Source: Sphingobacterium sp. PCS056 (lineage in GTDB: Bacteria > Bacteroidota > Bacteroidia > Sphingobacteriales > Sphingobacteriaceae). From it: a stretch of 64,000 bases of DNA. How positions within the stretch are numbered: position 1 is the stretch's first letter; every line of letters begins with the position of its first letter. The translations under genes and the position numbers were made by a program. The notes under the pieces are model-generated. The model was not told the origin of the DNA, ran no database searches, and was given only the letters and a program-made list of their open reading frames with translations. The DNA lies in assembly GCF_023273895.1 (NCBI RefSeq), contig NZ_CP096883.1:1922001-1986000 (forward strand). Reading direction: 5' to 3'. Positions 49,012-58,146 of this stretch are shown here, in pieces.

Positions 49012-51120
49012 GTGAAAACGTACAAAAATGTCAATTACTTGTGGGACGATCAAAAAGCGAAATCATTGGAAGGCGATGAAGTTGCTTTATTATTATATCG
49101 TTCAAATATTTTAGGCGCAGATCTAAGAATTACCAATTATGGAGGAGGTAATACTTCTTGTAAAGTCTGGGAGAAAGATCCACTCACAGATGAAGATGTT
49201 GAAGTGATGTGGATAAAAGGATCTGGAGGCGATATTGGTACTTTGAAAAAATCAGGACTTGCAGCATTATATCTGCAGCGTTTACGTCATCTAGCAAATG
49301 TCTATAGAGGGATCGATTATGAAGATGAAATGGTGGAATTATTCAATCACTGTATTTTTGATTTAAGTTCTAAGGCTCCTTCGATTGATACGCCATTGCA
49401 TGGTTTTCTACCTTTCAAACATATTGATCACTTACATCCTGATGCTGCAATCGCAATAGCCGCAGCAAAAGATGGAAAGAAAATTACGGAAGAACTGTTT
49501 AATGGTGCCATTGGTTGGGTGGATTGGCAACGTCCCGGATTTGATTTAGGATTACAACTGCAGGCTTGTCTTCATGCAAATCCAGATATCCGCGGTATTA
49601 TGTTGGGATCTCACGGTTTATTTACCTGGGGGGATACTGCTTACGATTGCTATATCAATTCACTGGATATAATTGAAACCTGTGCCGCATATCTGGAAAA
49701 GAATTATGGTCAAAGAGGTCCTGTATTTGGCGGACAAAAGATCGAAAGCCTCCAAAAGGAAGACCGGAATGCTCAAGCTTCAAAATTAGCTCCTATATTA
49801 AGAGGATTTTGTTCAAGCGAACGTCATATGATCGGACATTTTACAGACGATGAACGCGTATTGGAATTCATTAATTCTCATGATCTGGAGCGATTAGCTC
49901 CTCTGGGAACAAGTTGTCCCGATCATTTTTTAAGAACTAAAATTCAGCCTTTGGTACTCCACTTGGATAAGTCAGAGAATTTGGATGATGTGGAAGAACT
50001 GAAAACAAAATTGGAACCCTTATTTGAAGACTATCGTTTGATGTACGAGAAGTACTATGAAAATTGTAAGCATGATAATAGTCCCCTTATTCGAGATAAA
50101 AATCCAGTCATTGTTTTATATCCTGGAGTAGGTCTGTTTTCATTTGCAAAAGATAAACAAACTGCTCGTGTGGCTGCCGAGTTTTATACCAATGCCATCA
50201 ATGTGATGAAAGGTGCAGAAGCTGTTAGTGCGTATACAGCGCTGCCAAGGCAAGAGGCTTTTGATATTGAATATTGGTTGTTGGAAGAAGCCAAATTGCA
50301 ACGTATGCCGCGACCTAAGGCTCTTTCAGGTAAAATTGCGCTAGTGACCGGAAGTGGTGGGGGTATTGGTAAAGCTATAGCAAAGAAAATGGCACAAGAA
50401 GGAGCTGTTATTGTGTTAAATGATATCAATGCCGAACGACTTGCAGCTTGTGAGCAAGATTTTGTATCGGAATTTGGTAGAGATGCCGTTATTACCACGA
50501 TCCTCGATGTAACCAATGAAGCGCAGATTAAACAGGCACTTAATGATGCCGCATTGGCATTTGGAGGTGTTGATATCATTGTCAATAACGCAGGATTATC
50601 CATTTCTAAAACGATTGAAGATCATACTCAAAAGGACTGGGACTTACTGTACAATGTATTGGTAAAAGGTCAGTTTTTAGTTACTCAAGCAGTTACTCCA
50701 ATCTTGAAGGGACAAAATATAGGGGGTGACATTCTTAATATTGTTAGTAAAAATGCGTTGGTCAGTGGTCCTAACAATGCGGCTTATGGCAGTGCTAAAG
50801 GAGCACAGTTACATTTAAGCCGTTTGTGTGCTGCGGAATTAGGTCTATCAAAAATACGCGTAAATGTGGTTAATCCTGATGCGGTTATTTCTGATAGTAA
50901 TATTTGGGCCGGTGGATGGGCAGAAGGCCGCGCACTAGCATATGGTGTAAGTGTTGAGGAATTGCCAGCTTATTATGCTAAACGTACTTTATTGAACGAG
51001 ATTATTCTTCCTGAGGATATTGCAAATGCTTGTTTTGTTTATGTAAGCGGTTTGTTAAATAAATCTACAGGAAATGTTCTGAACGTCGATGGCGGGGTTG
51101 CAATGGCATTTGTACGCTAA
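49012..51120 (+). CDS. Bifunctional rhamnulose-1-phosphate aldolase / L-lactaldehyde dehydrogenase
   Basis: This 702-residue fusion starts with GTG at 49012, 16 bases after rhaT; no earlier start is available. Residues about 1-420 are a class II aldolase (RITNYGGGNTSCKVWE, the metal-binding HIDHLHPDA, LGSHGLFTWG). Residues about 430-702 are a short-chain dehydrogenase with TGSGGGIGKAIAKK, NNAG and the catalytic YGSAK. It is the RhaE/RhaEW type (YuxG in Bacillus). It splits rhamnulose-1-phosphate to DHAP and lactaldehyde and oxidises the lactaldehyde. The fused form differs from the E. coli RhaD. Confidence 0.93.
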   Translation: MKTYKNVNYLWDDQKAKSLEGDEVALLLYRSNILGADLRITNYGGGNTSCKVWEKDPLTDEDVEVMWIKGSGGDIGTLKKSGLAALYLQRLRHLANVYRGIDYEDEMVELFNHCIFDLSSKAPSIDTPLHGFLPFKHIDHLHPDAAIAIAAAKDGKKITEELFNGAIGWVDWQRPGFDLGLQLQACLHANPDIRGIMLGSHGLFTWGDTAYDCYINSLDIIETCAAYLEKNYGQRGPVFGGQKIESLQKEDRNAQASKLAPILRGFCSSERHMIGHFTDDERVLEFINSHDLERLAPLGTSCPDHFLRTKIQPLVLHLDKSENLDDVEELKTKLEPLFEDYRLMYEKYYENCKHDNSPLIRDKNPVIVLYPGVGLFSFAKDKQTARVAAEFYTNAINVMKGAEAVSAYTALPRQEAFDIEYWLLEEAKLQRMPRPKALSGKIALVTGSGGGIGKAIAKKMAQEGAVIVLNDINAERLAACEQDFVSEFGRDAVITTILDVTNEAQIKQALNDAALAFGGVDIIVNNAGLSISKTIEDHTQKDWDLLYNVLVKGQFLVTQAVTPILKGQNIGGDILNIVSKNALVSGPNNAAYGSAKGAQLHLSRLCAAELGLSKIRVNVVNPDAVISDSNIWAGGWAEGRALAYGVSVEELPAYYAKRTLLNEIILPEDIANACFVYVSGLLNKSTGNVLNVDGGVAMAFVR

Positions 51121-51134
51121 TTAAAAGCAATTAG

Positions 51135-51167
51135 ATATCGAGTGGAGGAAATTCACTCGATATTTCT
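51135..51167 (+). terminator. Hairpin after the aldolase gene
   Basis: A 10-bp stem ATATCGAGTG / CACTCGATAT (51135-51144, 51154-51163) is followed by only a weak T-rich run (TTCTTT). It may be a partial terminator or a processing site within the rhamnose operon. Confidence 0.5.
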
Positions 51168-51197
51168 TTAAATTATTAATCATTAACCCATTTAATT

Positions 51198-52472
51198 ATG
51201 ATACTAAACAAACAGGTCGTAGATCAACATAATAATCAATTACTCGATAAACATAAAAGAAATTTTACTCATCTCTCTTCGGATATTACCCATCTAGACT
51301 ACATTTTAGAAAAGCTTCAGCAATTTCAAATTGCAATACCTAGCTGGGCTCTTGGTACTGGTGGTACCCGTTTTGGACGATTTTCTGGTGCCGGAGAGCC
51401 AGGAAATTTGGAGCAAAAATTAGAAGATGTCGGATTATTGCATGCTTTAAATAAATCCAGCGGAGCGATTTCTTTGCATATACCTTGGGATATCCCTACA
51501 GACGCTAACAAAATAAAGGAATTGGCAGATTCTTTAGGGATCGCATTTGACGCAGTGAATTCGAACACCTTTCAAGATCAACCCCATCAAGCCTACAGCT
51601 ATAAACATGGTTCATTGCATCATGTCGATCAAAGAGTGCGTAAGCAGGCTGTTGATCATAATATTGAGGTGATTAATTATGGAAAATCACTTGGCTCTAA
51701 AGCGTTAACAGTTTGGCTGGCTGATGGATCGTCTTTTCCGGGTCAATTGAATTTTCGTGAAGCATTCCAAAATACGCTTGCTAGCTTACAAGAAATCTAT
51801 CATCACCTTCCAGAAGATTGGAAATTATTTGTTGAGTATAAAGCATTTGAACCTCATTTTTATTCCACCACAATTGGAGATTGGGGACAATCATTATTGC
51901 TGGCCAATAAGCTAGGTCCCAAAGCGTATACCTTGGTTGATCTGGGGCATCACTTGCCGAATGCAAATATTGAGCAGATCGTGTCTTTATTGTTGATGGA
52001 AAAAAAATTGGGTGGTTTTCATTTTAATGATAGTAAATATGCCGATGATGATCTTACGGCAGGGAGTATCAAGCCTTATCAACTCTTTTTGATCTTTAAT
52101 GAATTAATCGATGGGATGGACCTTCACGGTATGGATCACGCTTCTGGTTTAGGATGGATGATTGATGCTTCACACAATTTAAAAGATCCGTTGATTGATT
52201 TATTGCAATCTGTAGAAGCCATTAAAATTGCTTATGCACAGGCGTTGTTGGTTGATCGTGAAGCTTTAAAAAAGGCACAGCAAAGCAATGATATTGTGAA
52301 GGCCCAAGAACTATTGCAAGATGCTTTCCGAACAGATGTTAGAGCGCTAGTGGCGGAGGCAAGATTGCGGATGGGAGGGGCAATTGATCCTGTCCAGCTT
52401 TTTCAAGAAAATGAAATCAGAAGTCAATTAATCGCGGAGAGAGGTTTAAATACTGTGGCAACGGGATTATAA
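51198..52472 (+). CDS. rhaI: L-rhamnose isomerase, RhaI type
   Basis: This 424-residue TIM-barrel isomerase matches the Pseudomonas stutzeri type rather than E. coli RhaA: IPSWALGTGGTRFGRF, SLHIPWD, FDAVNSNTFQDQP, SYKHGSLHH, LTVWLADGSSFPGQ. Metal ligands are expected in KLFVEYKAFEP, LVDLGHHLPN and GGFHFNDSKYADDD. It converts L-rhamnose to L-rhamnulose. Confidence 0.95.
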   Translation: MILNKQVVDQHNNQLLDKHKRNFTHLSSDITHLDYILEKLQQFQIAIPSWALGTGGTRFGRFSGAGEPGNLEQKLEDVGLLHALNKSSGAISLHIPWDIPTDANKIKELADSLGIAFDAVNSNTFQDQPHQAYSYKHGSLHHVDQRVRKQAVDHNIEVINYGKSLGSKALTVWLADGSSFPGQLNFREAFQNTLASLQEIYHHLPEDWKLFVEYKAFEPHFYSTTIGDWGQSLLLANKLGPKAYTLVDLGHHLPNANIEQIVSLLLMEKKLGGFHFNDSKYADDDLTAGSIKPYQLFLIFNELIDGMDLHGMDHASGLGWMIDASHNLKDPLIDLLQSVEAIKIAYAQALLVDREALKKAQQSNDIVKAQELLQDAFRTDVRALVAEARLRMGGAIDPVQLFQENEIRSQLIAERGLNTVATGL

Positions 52473-52482
52473 GAGCGAAAGC

Positions 52483-53841
52483 ATGAATGATAAGAAAATT
52501 CCAGTTGTTGCTATTTTTGATGTTGGTAAAACAAATAAGAAGCTGTTTCTTTTTGATGAGCATTATCACATCGTATTCGAACGTTCGGCTCGGTTTTTAG
52601 AAACAACAGATGAAGATGGTGATCCATGTGAGAATCTAGAAAGCCTTCGTTTGTCTGTATTTGATTCTCTTCATGAGATATTTCGAAAAAATGAATTTGA
52701 AATCAAAGCAATAAATTTCACTTCTTATGGGGCTAGTTTTGTTTACATTGATGAGCATGGACGCCCATTGACACCGCTATACAATTATCTCAAAGAATTT
52801 CCAACTGCTATTCAAGAGGATGTATATGCAAAAAATGGTGGCAAAGAATCATTTTCGATGATTACCTCTTCGCCAGCTTTGGGAAGCCTAAATTCAGGCT
52901 TCCAACTCTTGCGGTTGAAAAAGGAAAAACCAGCTATATTTAAACAGGTTAAGTTTGCGCTGCACTTGCCGCAATACTTAAGCTTTCTGGTTTCTGGAAA
53001 AACATATTCGGATATGACCAGCATTGGCTGTCATACGGGTCTTTGGGATTTTGAGAAAGGTGATTATCACGATTGGGTGAAAGAGGAAGGTATACAGGAA
53101 AAATTGGCTCCTATTGTACAGGGAAACGAGGTATTTGATGGCGCATTTCCAGGTAGCCCTTATCGTGTTGGACCTGGTTTACATGATAGTTCATCAGCCT
53201 TGATACCTTATTTGTTGAATTTTCATGAACCCTTTATTTTAATCTCTACAGGTACTTGGTGTATTGCTTTCAACCCTTTTAATCATCGTGCTTTAACCGT
53301 TGATGAGTTAAAACAGGATTGCTTATTTTATCAATCCTATGCAGGAACTCCTGTGAAGGCTTCTCGATTATTTGCAGGTTATGAACATGAGTTGCAATCG
53401 AAACGAATCGCTGATTTCTTTCAGGTGACGACTGCTAAATTTCGTAATCTACAAATTAATTGGTCGATTGTTGATCAATTATCATTGTCGGAAATTGACA
53501 GTGATTTAAAGGCTTTTTCAACAATACCATTAGAAAGATTTCAAAATTACGAAGAGGCTTATCATAGTTTAGTCTTGTATTTAATCAAGGCGCAGGTTCA
53601 ATCAACTAAGCTTATTTTAGACACCAATCAGGTATCTAGAATATTTGTCGATGGCGGGTTTAGTAAAAATCATATTTATATGAATTTATTAGCAAAGGAA
53701 TTTTCTGAAGTGGAGGTTTTTGCAGCCTCTATGGCGCAAGCGACGGCATTGGGAGCAGCTCTGGTGATCCATGAACATTGGAATACTCAATCTATCCCTA
53801 ATGATATTATTGAGTTACGTTATTATAGAGCAAATTATTAA
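52483..53841 (+). CDS. rhaB: Rhamnulokinase (FGGY family)
   Basis: This 452-residue FGGY carbohydrate kinase has an N-terminal phosphate motif AIFDVGKTNKKLFLFD, the ISTGTWCIAFNPFN segment, and the C-terminal IFVDGGFSKNHIYMNLLA. The sugar specificity is assigned by position: directly after rhaI (10 bases) and together with aldolase and RhaT. It makes L-rhamnulose-1-phosphate. The fuculokinase alternative is unlikely in this context. Confidence 0.9.
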   Translation: MNDKKIPVVAIFDVGKTNKKLFLFDEHYHIVFERSARFLETTDEDGDPCENLESLRLSVFDSLHEIFRKNEFEIKAINFTSYGASFVYIDEHGRPLTPLYNYLKEFPTAIQEDVYAKNGGKESFSMITSSPALGSLNSGFQLLRLKKEKPAIFKQVKFALHLPQYLSFLVSGKTYSDMTSIGCHTGLWDFEKGDYHDWVKEEGIQEKLAPIVQGNEVFDGAFPGSPYRVGPGLHDSSSALIPYLLNFHEPFILISTGTWCIAFNPFNHRALTVDELKQDCLFYQSYAGTPVKASRLFAGYEHELQSKRIADFFQVTTAKFRNLQINWSIVDQLSLSEIDSDLKAFSTIPLERFQNYEEAYHSLVLYLIKAQVQSTKLILDTNQVSRIFVDGGFSKNHIYMNLLAKEFSEVEVFAASMAQATALGAALVIHEHWNTQSIPNDIIELRYYRANY

Positions 53842-53852
53842 TCTTCTTGCAC

Positions 53853-55169
53853 ATGGAAAAAATATTTCATCGAATTTTAAGCACCATATTGGGGGGTATT
53901 TTTTGTATGACGATATTCACTTGCACGTATGCTCAGGAGCAATATATTTACAGTTTTGGTTCCAAAATAAAAAAGGAGAAAAATGAAATAAATATCAATG
54001 ATGCGATCCGTTATGATTCGCAGAGCGGTTTTGGATTTGATTTTGGGACAGAAAAAAATATTTTTCTTAAAAATAACTGTTTGATCAGCGACAAGCCTTT
54101 TTATTTCTCTTTTAAATTATCAGAAGGTGCATATAAAATAACAGTTCGATATGCTCCTCAAAAAAATAGTTTTACGAGTACCATACGTGCTGAGTCAAGA
54201 CGCAATTATTTAAATCAGTATGTGGTCCATTCAACCGGAATGCCTGAACAAACATTTGTGGTTCAGGTAAAAGATGCAAAAATTAGTACAACAGAAACCA
54301 TAAAATTAAAGGAAAGAGAACGTCATAAATTGGATTGGGATGATAAATTGACATTAGAGTTTCAGGGGCAAAATTTTATTGAATCTATTCGAATTGAAAG
54401 CGCAAAGGATATAACGTCTATCTTTTTAGCTGGAAACTCTACTGTTGTGAATCAAGAAGAAGAGCCATGGGCATCTTGGGGACAAATGATACCCGCATAT
54501 TTTGACGATCAAGTCGTTGTGGTCAACCAGGCGGAGTCTGGTCTCTCGCTAGGATCATTTCTTTCTGCTTATCGATTCAATAAAATATTGACAGATGCTC
54601 AACCTGGTGATTATCTATTTGTAGAATTTGGACATAATGATCAAAAAGAAAAAGGCGAATATGCAGGTGCATTTTTATCGTATTCGGATAGGTTGAGACT
54701 ATTTGTAAGGGAGTTTAGGAAAAAAGGAGGTACTCCTATTATTGTCACTTCTACAGCACGAAGAGCTTTTGATGATGATGGAAATGTTGTCAATACTTTA
54801 GGTGATTTTCCAGAAGCGGCTCGAATGGTTGCCGATGAATTGAATGTTCCTGTCATTGATCTCAACTTGATGACAACTCAATTCTATCAGGCATTGGGAG
54901 TTGAAGGTTCAAAAAAAGCTCTTGTTCATTATGCTGCAGGAACTTTTCCTAATCAACCTGAGCCACTAGCTGACAATACTCATTTTAACACTTACGGTGC
55001 TCATGAAATAGCATTGATGGTTTTACAAGGTATTGAGAAAAGCAAATTGCCACTTGCCAAACATATTCAAAATTTTGATGGGTATGACTCCATTCATCCA
55101 AATGATTGGAAGAAATGGAATTGGCCCCCCAGTATGATCACTGGTGCCACAAAACCTGATGGTAATTAA
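53853..55169 (+). CDS. CE12-like rhamnogalacturonan acetylesterase (SGNH hydrolase)
   Basis: Start ATG at 53853, 11 bases after rhaB (a TTG at 53847 is also in frame). A signal peptide (ending TYAQ) is followed by an about 130-residue beta-sandwich domain and then the SGNH esterase. Block I FLAGNSTVV has Ser at about 196. Block III is FVEFGHNDQ and block V is DNTHFNTYGAHEIA. It removes O-acetyl groups from galacturonate in RG-I, opening the backbone to lyases. GNS rather than GDS in block I is common in this family. Confidence 0.9.
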   Translation: MEKIFHRILSTILGGIFCMTIFTCTYAQEQYIYSFGSKIKKEKNEININDAIRYDSQSGFGFDFGTEKNIFLKNNCLISDKPFYFSFKLSEGAYKITVRYAPQKNSFTSTIRAESRRNYLNQYVVHSTGMPEQTFVVQVKDAKISTTETIKLKERERHKLDWDDKLTLEFQGQNFIESIRIESAKDITSIFLAGNSTVVNQEEEPWASWGQMIPAYFDDQVVVVNQAESGLSLGSFLSAYRFNKILTDAQPGDYLFVEFGHNDQKEKGEYAGAFLSYSDRLRLFVREFRKKGGTPIIVTSTARRAFDDDGNVVNTLGDFPEAARMVADELNVPVIDLNLMTTQFYQALGVEGSKKALVHYAAGTFPNQPEPLADNTHFNTYGAHEIALMVLQGIEKSKLPLAKHIQNFDGYDSIHPNDWKKWNWPPSMITGATKPDGN

Positions 55170-55285
55170 ATGAAGTCAATGTGACGCCATAAAATTCTGA
55201 ATTAAGGAGGAAAGTTGAAACGGAATCTTGTTTCTAAATATCAATTTTAGGGACAATCAATTATAAAAATATTAAACCTAGAACG

Positions 55286-56647
55286 ATGATTTTAAAAAAA
55301 AGGATTTACAGTCTATCTTTTTTGTTGTTACTATTAGGAAGTCATTCCTTTGGACAGCAGGTGGGGAGTACCATCGAATCCAATGATTCAAATACGCCTT
55401 TACATTTACTACAGCCGGATTATCCTGTTCGTTATGGTGAAGTGACAACATCGGGTATTAAAAAAACAATAGATCGCGTATATGCTTATTTGAATAATGT
55501 CACTCCTGTGATGTTGGAGCATGCGCAAAGCCATAAGCCAATAAAAGATATTCATCTGATCGATACGAACAGTATTTTTAAAAAAGGTGATTTTCGATTG
55601 ATCAGTTATGAATGGGGGGTGACTTATGGTGCTATGCTTCGTGTCACGGAAACCACTCATGATCAAAAATATGCTGATTATACACATCGTCGATTAGAAT
55701 TGATTGCAGATGTTCTCCCTCAATTTCGTGCTTTGGAAGAACAATATCCGGGTTACCGCTCGCCTGTACATTCGGTATTGCAACCACATGCTTTGGACGA
55801 TGCTGGGGCGATGTGCGCAGCTATGATCAAGGCACAGCGATCCAATGCCCTAAAAAAGGATATTAATGGCATTACTCATCATTACATTGACTATATTTTA
55901 AATAAAGAATTTCGCTTGAGCGATGGCACTCTGGCACGAAATAGGCCTCTACCGAATACACTTTGGTTAGATGATCTGTATATGAGTTTGCCTGCTTTGG
56001 CACAGATGTCTATGTATAGTGAAGATCCTCAATATATGGATGAAGCGATCCGGCAATTTTGGTTATTTACTGATAAAATGTTTTTACCAGAGAAGGGTTT
56101 ATATCGGCATGGCTGGGTGCAGGATATGGATCCGCATCCTGCATTTCATTGGGCCAGAGCCAACGGGTGGGCATTATTGACTATGGTCGAACTTTTGAAT
56201 GTATTATCAGATAAACATGCCGCTAAGGGTGCATTATTAGCACAGTATAAAAAACATGTGCAGGGTTTGGCATCCCTTCAAGATGGTACAGGTTTTTGGC
56301 ATCAGTTGCTGGATCGAAATAACTCTTATTTAGAAACATCGGCAACAGCAATTTATGCGTATTGTATAGCTAGGGGCATCAATGCGGGCTGGTTGGATAA
56401 AAAAGCTTATGGACCTATGGTTCTTCAAGCCTGGAATGCCGTTGATTCTCAAGTCAATCATGAGGGGCAAGTTATGGGTACTTGTGTAGGTACAGGTATG
56501 GGGTTTGATCCTGCTTTTTATTATTTTAGGCCTGTCAATAAATTTGCGGCTCATGGTTATGGTCCTGTTTTACTTGCTGGTGCTGAAATATATGAATTGA
56601 TTAATAATAATAAGTACGTGATCAACGATAGTTCGGTACAGTTTTAA
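55286..56647 (+). CDS. Second GH105 unsaturated uronyl hydrolase
   Basis: This 453-residue secreted protein (signal peptide ending SFGQ) is in GH105: LISYEWGVTYGAML, TLWLDDLYMSLPALAQMS with the catalytic Asp, WARANGWALLTMVE, and a C-terminal FRPVNKFAAHGYGPVLLAG. It is longer than the first GH105 and differs in the substrate motif (WARANGW against WARGDGW), so it likely uses a different unsaturated disaccharide. It is directly downstream of the esterase. Confidence 0.9.
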   Translation: MILKKRIYSLSFLLLLLGSHSFGQQVGSTIESNDSNTPLHLLQPDYPVRYGEVTTSGIKKTIDRVYAYLNNVTPVMLEHAQSHKPIKDIHLIDTNSIFKKGDFRLISYEWGVTYGAMLRVTETTHDQKYADYTHRRLELIADVLPQFRALEEQYPGYRSPVHSVLQPHALDDAGAMCAAMIKAQRSNALKKDINGITHHYIDYILNKEFRLSDGTLARNRPLPNTLWLDDLYMSLPALAQMSMYSEDPQYMDEAIRQFWLFTDKMFLPEKGLYRHGWVQDMDPHPAFHWARANGWALLTMVELLNVLSDKHAAKGALLAQYKKHVQGLASLQDGTGFWHQLLDRNNSYLETSATAIYAYCIARGINAGWLDKKAYGPMVLQAWNAVDSQVNHEGQVMGTCVGTGMGFDPAFYYFRPVNKFAAHGYGPVLLAGAEIYELINNNKYVINDSSVQF

Positions 56648-56696
56648 TTTTTGGATATAGCGATCAGTTTAAAGTAATTATGCATAATTTGAAAGG

Positions 56697-57644
56697 ATGA
56701 TGATGAAAAAACTATTTCTTTTCCCACTATTGTTGTTATTGGGATTTTGTGTCAAGGGACAATCTTCTGTTTATCTCTTTTCCTATTTTGTAGATAATGG
56801 CGCTGATGGATTGCATCTTGCTTACAGTTTGGATGGTCTAAAATGGGAACCCCTACACCATGGTAAATCATTTCTCAAGCCTATGATCGGGAAAGATAAA
56901 CTGATGCGTGATCCTAGTATTTGTTTAGGTCCAGATGGAAATTTTCATTTGGTATGGACAACTGGATGGTGGGATAAGAGTATTGGTTATTCGTCTTCTA
57001 AAGATCTTATGCAGTGGACAGCACAAAAGTCTATTCCTGTCATGGAGGAGGAGTCTGAAGCAAAAAATGCTTGGGCTCCTGAGGTCTTTTATGACAAAGC
57101 TGAGCAACAGTACCATGTCATGTGGGCAAGTACGATACCTGGACGTCATCTGGAAGTGAATACAAGTGCGAGTGAGAAAGGATTAAATCATCGTATGTAT
57201 AGTGTTTCCACACGAGATTTTACTGTTTTTTCTAAAACCAGTTTATTTTTCAATCCAGATTTTAGCGTGATCGATGCGGCTATTTTTCAGAAACATAACG
57301 ACGAGTATATGATGTTTCTGAAAAATGAAAACTCTAATCCACCAGAAAAAAATATCCGATTTACGGTCAGTAAAAGTTTAAAAAATGGGTTTCCTACAGA
57401 AGTTTCTAAACCGATCACCGGTAGCTATTGGGCTGAAGGACCTGCTCCTCTTCTAGTAGGCGAATATATCTATGTCTATTTCGATAAATATCGTGACCAT
57501 CAGTATGGTGCAGTCCGTAGTAAAGATGGTGTAGATTGGGAGGATGTTTCGGATCAGGTTAGTTTTCCAAAAGGGACAAGGCATGGTACTGCTTTTAAGG
57601 TAGATCGAACGATATTGGAAAATATATGGAGAGCCAGTGAGTAA
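56697..57644 (+). CDS. GH43-like five-bladed propeller glycosidase
   Basis: This 315-residue protein has a signal peptide ending VKGQ. It shows the GH43 layout: DKLMRDPSICLGPDGNFHLVW (base Asp area), KNAWAPEVFYD, a middle Asp in DFSVIDAAIFQKHND, and YWAEGPAPLLVGEYIYVY with the acid Glu. Known members release arabinose or galactose from side chains. Three ATG codons lie in a row at the start (56697, 56700, 56703) and any could be used. The substrate is not predictable beyond pectic side chains. Confidence 0.82.
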   Translation: MMMKKLFLFPLLLLLGFCVKGQSSVYLFSYFVDNGADGLHLAYSLDGLKWEPLHHGKSFLKPMIGKDKLMRDPSICLGPDGNFHLVWTTGWWDKSIGYSSSKDLMQWTAQKSIPVMEEESEAKNAWAPEVFYDKAEQQYHVMWASTIPGRHLEVNTSASEKGLNHRMYSVSTRDFTVFSKTSLFFNPDFSVIDAAIFQKHNDEYMMFLKNENSNPPEKNIRFTVSKSLKNGFPTEVSKPITGSYWAEGPAPLLVGEYIYVYFDKYRDHQYGAVRSKDGVDWEDVSDQVSFPKGTRHGTAFKVDRTILENIWRASE

Positions 57645-58146
57645 TTGTACTCATAAATTTTAGCATTATAGTTTCGATATTAACTTCTTATAAAAGGAAT
57701 AGGTGACATAAAAAAAAGGTTTTCAGACAGGGAGAATGAAAACCTTTGTAAAAAAACCAATTCACTTATTATGATAAAAATTTATGGACTTCTTTGATCA
57801 TTTTAGTTATGTTGCTATCAAGTATACTAACTTTTATGAGGAAGAAGACTGTAATCGTACACATTAACATGTGCCTGAAATCTTACTTTACAATACTAAA
57901 GAAACAAAATGAATGGATTGTCCTGTGCTGTCATGATGTGAAAGTGATATCCCTATTTTTTAATCCTATCATTCATTATGCTATGTAGGCATGATTTGAT
58001 CTTGATGGGGCATCTTTGCTATCTGATGATTCTTTGGAAAGTAGATCAACTGCTTTCAATGATTTGATGGACATAGCAGGTAAGTTCAGGATACTTTTGC
58101 ATATAAAATTCTATACTTTAGATACTTTCATACAAAGAATCGACCT
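57645..58146 (+). other. Gap between GH43-like and GH2 genes
   Basis: This 502-base stretch has no convincing gene. It holds a hairpin (57715-57725 with 57737-57747) whose U-run is on the minus side. An ATG at 57771 opens MIKIYGLL and then stops; a signal-like LVMLLSSILTF continues in another frame from 57794 to 57988. This looks like a decayed start of an exported protein. TACTTTTG at 58092-58099 may be a -7 element for the GH2 gene. Confidence 0.35.
57715..57747. terminator. Hairpin after the GH43-like gene
   Basis: The stem AAAGGTTTTCA / TGAAAACCTTT (11 bp) has an 11-base loop. Seven A precede it, so the minus strand has the canonical U-run. On the plus strand the stem may still stop transcription, about 70 bases after the GH43-like stop. 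Confidence 0.5.

Noticed and set aside
57794..57988. 64-residue frame in the gap before GH2
   Set aside because: Starts with TTG, no recognisable domain, and a broken signal peptide in another frame; better treated as a relic or non-coding.
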